Source of the DNA: Bacteroidales bacterium | Lineage (GTDB): Bacteria > Bacteroidota > Bacteroidia > Bacteroidales > UBA7960 | Reading direction: 5' to 3' | NCBI GenBank assembly: GCA_003555385.1 | Contig: PWHO01000232.1 | Coordinates: 1 to 11,056, forward strand | DNA length: 11,056 nucleotides | Part shown: one piece after another, positions 6,823-11,056 of the stretch | How positions within the stretch are numbered: the stretch's first letter is position 1 | How the letters are laid out: each line of letters starts with the position of its first letter | Translations under genes and position numbers: made by a program | Notes under the pieces: generated by a model | The model's database searches: none | What the model saw: the letters and a program-made list of their open reading frames with translations, nothing else | Told to the model about the DNA's origin: nothing

Positions 6823-6843
6823 CCTATAATCGTTATAAATAGG
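6823..6843. promoter_or_regulatory. Dyad upstream of the pyruvate oxidoreductase promoter
   Basis: CCTAT (6823-6827) and ATAGG (6839-6843) form an inverted repeat. Nested in it is TATAA-TCG-TTATA (6825-6837). The site lies 33 nt upstream of the -7 box, and no U-run follows, so it is not a terminator for the porin gene. It could be a regulator-binding site, but it matches no operator I recognise. Confidence 0.3.
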
Positions 6844-6875
6844 CGGATTTACTGTATATAGTGGATAATATTTCG

Positions 6876-6883
6876 TAAATTTG
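6876..6883 (+). promoter_or_regulatory. -7 promoter element of the pyruvate:ferredoxin oxidoreductase gene
   Basis: TAAATTTG matches TAnnTTTG exactly. The -33 region is weak (TTTACTG at 6848-6854). Transcription would begin near 6890, giving an untranslated leader of about 60 nt that opens with a tiny CCTC-CAA-GAGG hairpin (6887-6897). Confidence 0.55.
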
Positions 6884-6952
6884 TCGCCTCCAAGAGGTGG
6901 TCTAACTCCCTATAAATAAGACCTTTTGAAATTCTAACAAACAATAACTATT

Positions 6953-9900
6953 ATGACCAAAGAGAAAAAGTTTATTACGTGTGACGGAAACCACGCGGCT
7001 TCTCATGTTGCATACATGTTCAGTGAAGTGGCGGCCATTTATCCGATCACCCCTTCTTCCAACATGGCTGAAAATGTGGACGAGTGGGCTGCCGGTGGCA
7101 GAAAGAATATTTTTGGTGAAGAAGTCAAACTGGTGGAAATGCAGTCTGAAGCAGGTGCTGCCGGTGCCATGCACGGTGCACTTCAATCAGGTACGCTTGC
7201 CAGTACGTATACAGCTTCGCAGGGGCTTTTGCTTATGATCCCCAACATGTATAAGATGTCCGGTGAATTGTTGCCAGGCGTATTGCATGTCTCCGCCAGG
7301 AGCCTTGCAGCGCAGGCGTTGTCTATTTTCGGAGATCATTCGGATGTAATGAGTACCCGCCATACGGGGTTTGCCATGCTGGCCACAGGTAGCGTACAGG
7401 AGATTATGGACATTGCACCCATCGCCCACCTGGCTGCAATTAAATCAAGGATTCCGTTTCTTCATTTCTTTGACGGCTTCCGTACCTCGCATGAAGTGCA
7501 GAAGGTAGAAGAGGCCAGCCAGGAAGAGCTTGCCAAGCTGCTTGATATGAAGGCCTTGCAGGATTTCCGCAACCGCGCGCTGAATCCGGAAAATCCCGTT
7601 ACCCGGGGTACTGCCCAGAATCCTGACATTTACTTCCAGTCAAGGGAAGCAGCCAACCCGTTTTACCAGGTAGTTCCTGATATGGTGGAAGAGTACATGC
7701 AGGAAATCTCTAAGATCTGTGGCCGTGAATATCATCCATTTACCTATTACGGCGCCCCTGATGCAGAAAACATTGTTATTGCCATGGGTTCCATCACGGA
7801 AACGATCAAGGAAACCATTGACTATAAGATGGCTCAGGGAGAAAAAGTAGGTCTGATCAGTGTACACCTGTATCGTCCTTTCTCTGCCAAATATTTTTTC
7901 CGCGTATTGCCTGATACCGTGAAGCGCATTGCCGTACTTGACCGTACAAAAGAGCCCGGTGCCAACGGTGAAACGCTGTATCTTGATGTATGCGAGTTGT
8001 TCAACGGAAAAGAAAATGCCCCGGTAATTGTTGGTGGTCGCTACGGACTGAGCTCCAAAGATACCGTTCCCGGGCACATCATATCTGTATTTGACAACCT
8101 GAAATTGCCTGAGCCGAAAAACCGCTTTACCGTAGGTATTGTGGATGATGTAACTTTTACCTCACTGCCGCTTGGTGATAATGTGGATGTTTCTCCCAAA
8201 GGCAACTATGCAGCAAAATTCTACGGAATTGGTGCGGATGGTACCGTTGGTGCCAACAAAAACTCTATCAAAATTATCGGAGACACCACTGACAAGTTTG
8301 CCCAGGGCTATTTCTCATACGACAGTAAGAAATCAGGTGGTATCACCGTTTCCCACCTTCGTTTCGGAGACAGCCCCATTCGCTCCCCCTATCTGATCAA
8401 TGCCGCCGACTTCGTGGCCTGCCACGTTCCGGCTTACCTGGAGAAATACGACATGCTTCACGGTCTGAAAAAAGGCGGGATCTTCCTGCTGAACTCCATC
8501 TGGGATGAGGAGGAAACCAGGAAGCGGGTGCCTGATCACATGAAGCGTTATATAGCTGACAATGACATTCAGTTCTATATCATCAATGCAACAGAAATTG
8601 CAGAACGGATCGGTCTTGGTGGTCGTACCAACACCATCATGCAAAGTGCCTTTTTCAAGGTAGCCGAGGTGATTCCTTACGAAAAGTCCGTAAAGGAAAT
8701 GAAGGATGCCATTCAGAAAACGTATGGCAAAAAAGGAGAAGAAATTGTCCGGATGAACAACGCCGCTGTTGATGAAGGTGGTAAAGTGATTAAGGTTGAG
8801 ATTCCGGCCGACTGGAAGAAGGCTGCTAAGACAATCAAACTGAATATCAGGGAAGATGTACCTGAATTTATCCGCGATATTGTTTACCCCATTAACAGCC
8901 AGAAAGGTGATAACCTTCCTGTAAGTGCATTCCGCGGACGTGAAGACGGAACTTTCCCACAGGGAACCACCGCTTATGAGAAGCGTGGAATTGCCGTGCA
9001 TGTTCCGGAATGGATCAAAGAGAACTGTATCCAGTGTAACCAGTGTGCATATGTTTGTCCTCACTCGGTAATCCGTCCTTTCCTCCTCGATGAGAAAGAG
9101 ATGGAGCAGGCACCGAAAGGCCTTGAGGTGATTGATGCCAAGGGCAAGTCCCTGGCCGGCCTCAAATACCGCATGCAGGTGAGTCCGCTTGACTGCACCG
9201 GTTGCGGAAACTGTGTGGACATTTGCCCGGCCAAAACGAAAGCTTTGGAAATGAAATTGCTTGGCGAGCAGATGCACGAAGACAAGCATTGGGACTGGAT
9301 CCACAACAACGTATCCTACAAAGACACCCTGCTTGATAAAAAACAGTCTGTCAAGAACAGCCAGTTTGCACAGCCGTTGTTTGAGTTCAGCGGAGCATGC
9401 GCCGGTTGTGGTGAAACACCTTATGTAAAACTGATCACACAGTTGTACGGCGACAGGATGATGATTGCCAACGCCACCGGTTGCTCCTCTATTTATGGCG
9501 GATCTGCTCCTGCAACTCCCTATACGGTGAACAGTGACGGACATGGTCCTGCATGGGCGAACTCTTTGTTTGAAGACAACGCCGAATATGGTTTTGGTAT
9601 GGCCACGGGTGTCAATAAGCTCAGGGAGCGCATTGAACGACTGATGCGGTCAGCCATGGAAGGTGAACTGAATGATAATACCCGCGAGGCATTCAAAGCA
9701 TGGATCGAAGGCAAGGAAGATGGAGAAAAGTCCAAAGAGCTTTCTGCCAAAGTAGTTGAAGTGCTTCAGAAAGAGAAAAATCCAGTTGCCAAAGAGATCC
9801 TGGAGTTGAAACAATACCTGGTGAAAAAGTCAGTCTGGATGTTTGGCGGTGACGGCTGGGCTTATGATATCGGTTATGGCGGTCTCGACCATGTGATTGC

Positions 9901-10489
9901 CTCTGGTGAGGATGTAAACCTGCTGGTGATGGATACCGAGGTGTATTCCAATACTGGTGGTCAGGCGTCCAAGTCAACGCCCGTTGGTGCCATTGCCAAG
10001 TTTGCCGCTGCCGGTAAGCGTATCCGCAAGAAGGACCTGGGCATGATGGCCATGACCTATGGGTATGTTTACGTGGCACAGGTTGGTATGGGCGCAAGCC
10101 AGAACCAGTTCCTGAAGGCCGTACGTGAAGCCGAAGCTTATCCCGGACCAAGTGTGGTGATTGCCTATTCACCCTGTATCAACCATGGTTTGCGTGGCGG
10201 AATGGGTAAAACCCAGCAGCAAACAAAAGATGCTGTGGAATCGGGCTACTGGCACCTCTTCCGTTACAACCCGCTGCTTGAGGCAGAAGGAAAGAACCCC
10301 TTCCAGCTCGACAGCAAAGAGCCGGATTGGGACAAGTTCAGCGAGTTTTTGAACTCTGAGGTTCGCTTTTCTTCATTGAAAAAGGCGTTCCCGAAAGATG
10401 CCGATAAGCTGTTCAAAGTTGCACAGGATGATGCGCAATGGCGATATAAACAGTATAAGCGTCATGCTGATATAGATTACAGCAAGTAG
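6953..10489 (+). CDS. nifJ: Pyruvate:ferredoxin (flavodoxin) oxidoreductase
   Basis: Cytoplasmic enzyme converting pyruvate, CoA and oxidised ferredoxin to acetyl-CoA, CO2 and reduced ferredoxin. At 1178 residues it has full single-chain length. The N-terminal domain carries YPITPSS with T33, plus E66 and R116, equivalent to the substrate and thiamine-contact residues of the Desulfovibrio africanus enzyme. The two-cluster ferredoxin-like domain has C692, C695, C698, C702 and C748, C751, C754, C758. The proximal cluster ligands are C816, C819, C844 and C1075. The thiamine diphosphate signature is GDG (966-968), continuing to VYSNTGGQ (997-1004). All cofactor ligands are present, so it should be active. 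It is monocistronic, with its own promoter and terminator. No Shine-Dalgarno precedes the ATG; an A-rich leader is typical here. The gene symbol follows common annotation; a role in nitrogen fixation is not implied. Confidence 0.97.
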   Translation: MTKEKKFITCDGNHAASHVAYMFSEVAAIYPITPSSNMAENVDEWAAGGRKNIFGEEVKLVEMQSEAGAAGAMHGALQSGTLASTYTASQGLLLMIPNMYKMSGELLPGVLHVSARSLAAQALSIFGDHSDVMSTRHTGFAMLATGSVQEIMDIAPIAHLAAIKSRIPFLHFFDGFRTSHEVQKVEEASQEELAKLLDMKALQDFRNRALNPENPVTRGTAQNPDIYFQSREAANPFYQVVPDMVEEYMQEISKICGREYHPFTYYGAPDAENIVIAMGSITETIKETIDYKMAQGEKVGLISVHLYRPFSAKYFFRVLPDTVKRIAVLDRTKEPGANGETLYLDVCELFNGKENAPVIVGGRYGLSSKDTVPGHIISVFDNLKLPEPKNRFTVGIVDDVTFTSLPLGDNVDVSPKGNYAAKFYGIGADGTVGANKNSIKIIGDTTDKFAQGYFSYDSKKSGGITVSHLRFGDSPIRSPYLINAADFVACHVPAYLEKYDMLHGLKKGGIFLLNSIWDEEETRKRVPDHMKRYIADNDIQFYIINATEIAERIGLGGRTNTIMQSAFFKVAEVIPYEKSVKEMKDAIQKTYGKKGEEIVRMNNAAVDEGGKVIKVEIPADWKKAAKTIKLNIREDVPEFIRDIVYPINSQKGDNLPVSAFRGREDGTFPQGTTAYEKRGIAVHVPEWIKENCIQCNQCAYVCPHSVIRPFLLDEKEMEQAPKGLEVIDAKGKSLAGLKYRMQVSPLDCTGCGNCVDICPAKTKALEMKLLGEQMHEDKHWDWIHNNVSYKDTLLDKKQSVKNSQFAQPLFEFSGACAGCGETPYVKLITQLYGDRMMIANATGCSSIYGGSAPATPYTVNSDGHGPAWANSLFEDNAEYGFGMATGVNKLRERIERLMRSAMEGELNDNTREAFKAWIEGKEDGEKSKELSAKVVEVLQKEKNPVAKEILELKQYLVKKSVWMFGGDGWAYDIGYGGLDHVIASGEDVNLLVMDTEVYSNTGGQASKSTPVGAIAKFAAAGKRIRKKDLGMMAMTYGYVYVAQVGMGASQNQFLKAVREAEAYPGPSVVIAYSPCINHGLRGGMGKTQQQTKDAVESGYWHLFRYNPLLEAEGKNPFQLDSKEPDWDKFSEFLNSEVRFSSLKKAFPKDADKLFKVAQDDAQWRYKQYKRHADIDYSK

Positions 10490-10524
10490 ATCTGATTTGT
10501 TTCAGAGCAATCTGCTTTATTCAT

Positions 10525-10561
10525 AAAAAAAAGGCTGCCTCAATCGGGGCAGCCTTTTTTT
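10525..10561. terminator. Intrinsic terminator, probably bidirectional
   Basis: Eight A's, then GGCTGCC (10533-10539), a short loop with possible extra pairs, then GGCAGCC (10548-10554) and seven T's. A GC-rich 7-bp stem followed by a U-run ends the oxidoreductase transcript. The A-tract on the other side lets it also work for the convergent minus-strand gene. Confidence 0.9.
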
Positions 10562-10563
10562 AG

Positions 10564-10696
10564 GTGCGCCCGGCATGGGCAATAACTATAGGGTGAGAGT
10601 CCCGAACGCACTATGACAGTTGGAAGCGTTAGCCAATAGCAAGGGTGTCCATCGTGAGGTCGAATCTGAAGGAAGCTGGCGGAAACAACCCCGGCG
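10564..10696 (+). mobile_element. Group II intron remnant: 5' end only
   Basis: Begins GTGCGCCCGGCATGGGC, the characteristic 5' end (GTGYG) of bacterial group II introns. It continues with the familiar domain I stretches AGGGTGAGAGTCCCGAAC (10590-10607), CAAGGGTGTCCATCGTGAGG (about 10640-10659) and AATCTGAAGGAAGCTGGCGG (about 10663-10682). GTGCG at the start is complementary to CGCAC at 10607-10611. After about 10696 the match to intron sequence stops. There is no maturase gene, no domain V and no 3' end before the neighbouring gene's stop codon at 10716-10718, so the element cannot splice on its own. The 3' boundary is approximate, and I do not assign a structural class. Confidence 0.8.
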
Positions 10697-10715
10697 CAGC
10701 GTCCTTGTTGCAACC

Positions 10716-11056
10716 TTACAACCTTGGGTTATAGGCGGCACTGAAATCAGAACCAAAGGTATAGCTGATCCCGATTGAGCCGGATACACTGTAAGTTGTT
10801 GCCTGCTGCGTCTGGGCCAGCAAAATATCTTCCAGGGGAAGGTCGCCTGCAGGGATGGATAACAAGTCATTGATGATCTCATAATTTGCATTGACGTTCA
10901 GGGAAAAGCCCTGAAATACGCGAAGATTTATTCTGCCAAAGACTTCCGCCCTGTTGTAGGAGAAATCATGGAAGAAGTGTGAACCGCTGATTCCCGCCCG
11001 AAAAGTGCCCCAGGGCTGCTGATAACGGGCAGCAGCTTCCAGCGAATGGCTCCACA
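10716..11056 (-). CDS. Outer-membrane beta-barrel protein, C-terminal part (partial)
   Basis: The window holds the last 113 codons on the minus strand; the start lies beyond the right edge. The translation, read from the edge, includes SHFFHDFSYNRAEVFGRINL and later NVNANYEIINDLLSIPAGD. It ends SIGISYTFGSDFSAAYNPRL, then stop. Alternating hydrophobic strands and a terminal SYTFGS...NPRL motif are typical of the last strand of Bacteroidota outer-membrane barrels, so the 3' end looks natural and not truncated by the adjacent intron fragment. The segment LPLEDILLAQTQQATTYSVS may be an extracellular loop leading into the final strands. The specific family and function are not recognisable from this part. 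It is convergent with the oxidoreductase gene and probably shares its terminator. Confidence 0.75.
   Translation of the reverse strand, partial: WSHSLEAAARYQQPWGTFRAGISGSHFFHDFSYNRAEVFGRINLRVFQGFSLNVNANYEIINDLLSIPAGDLPLEDILLAQTQQATTYSVSGSIGISYTFGSDFSAAYNPRL

Noticed and set aside
8333..9544. 403-codon open frame on the minus strand inside the pyruvate oxidoreductase gene
   Set aside because: It is fully antisense to a gene with all its cofactor motifs, its product resembles no family I know, and its composition is that of a complementary-strand shadow.

Overview
The window looks like chromosomal DNA from a member of the Bacteroidota, probably an anaerobic or facultative member near the Bacteroidales/Marinilabiliales. 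Three things point there. Upstream sequences carry the Bacteroidota-type -7 box (TAnnTTTG), and most starts lack a Shine-Dalgarno. Two outer-membrane proteins are of kinds typical of the phylum (a Porin_10-like putative porin, and a barrel ending in NPRL). Pyruvate oxidation uses a single-chain pyruvate:ferredoxin oxidoreductase. The lineage call is inference from sequence features only.

Layout. 1-603 is a gene-free, repeat-rich region whose main block (12-517) is bounded by inverted GGTTGTT-type arms. 604-1353 (+) is an acyl-ACP thioesterase. 1354-1662 holds a second, partial copy of the repeat. 1663-2299 (-) is an AT-rich HigB/HigA-type toxin-antitoxin operon with its own promoter and a candidate operator. 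2300-2463 holds a third, inverted partial copy of the repeat. 2464-4722 (-) is a patatin-POTRA-barrel protein. A putative porin (4900-6801, +) is divergent from it. 6953-10489 (+) is a complete pyruvate:ferredoxin oxidoreductase with its own promoter and a strong, probably bidirectional terminator. Directly after the terminator lies the 5' end of a group II intron that has lost the rest of its body. The window closes with the 3' end of an outer-membrane barrel gene on the minus strand.

How the genes relate. There is no large operon: most genes are single units separated by repeats. The thioesterase (free fatty acid release), the patatin-barrel protein (predicted lipid hydrolase with an outer-membrane domain) and the porin all concern lipids or the outer membrane, but nothing in the sequence shows that they act together. 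The oxidoreductase is a housekeeping enzyme of anaerobic carbon metabolism. I see no new multi-gene system. The most interesting signals are the dispersed repeat family that occupies every intergenic gap up to 2463, the compact and possibly leaderless toxin-antitoxin promoter, and the 5'-only group II intron remnant.
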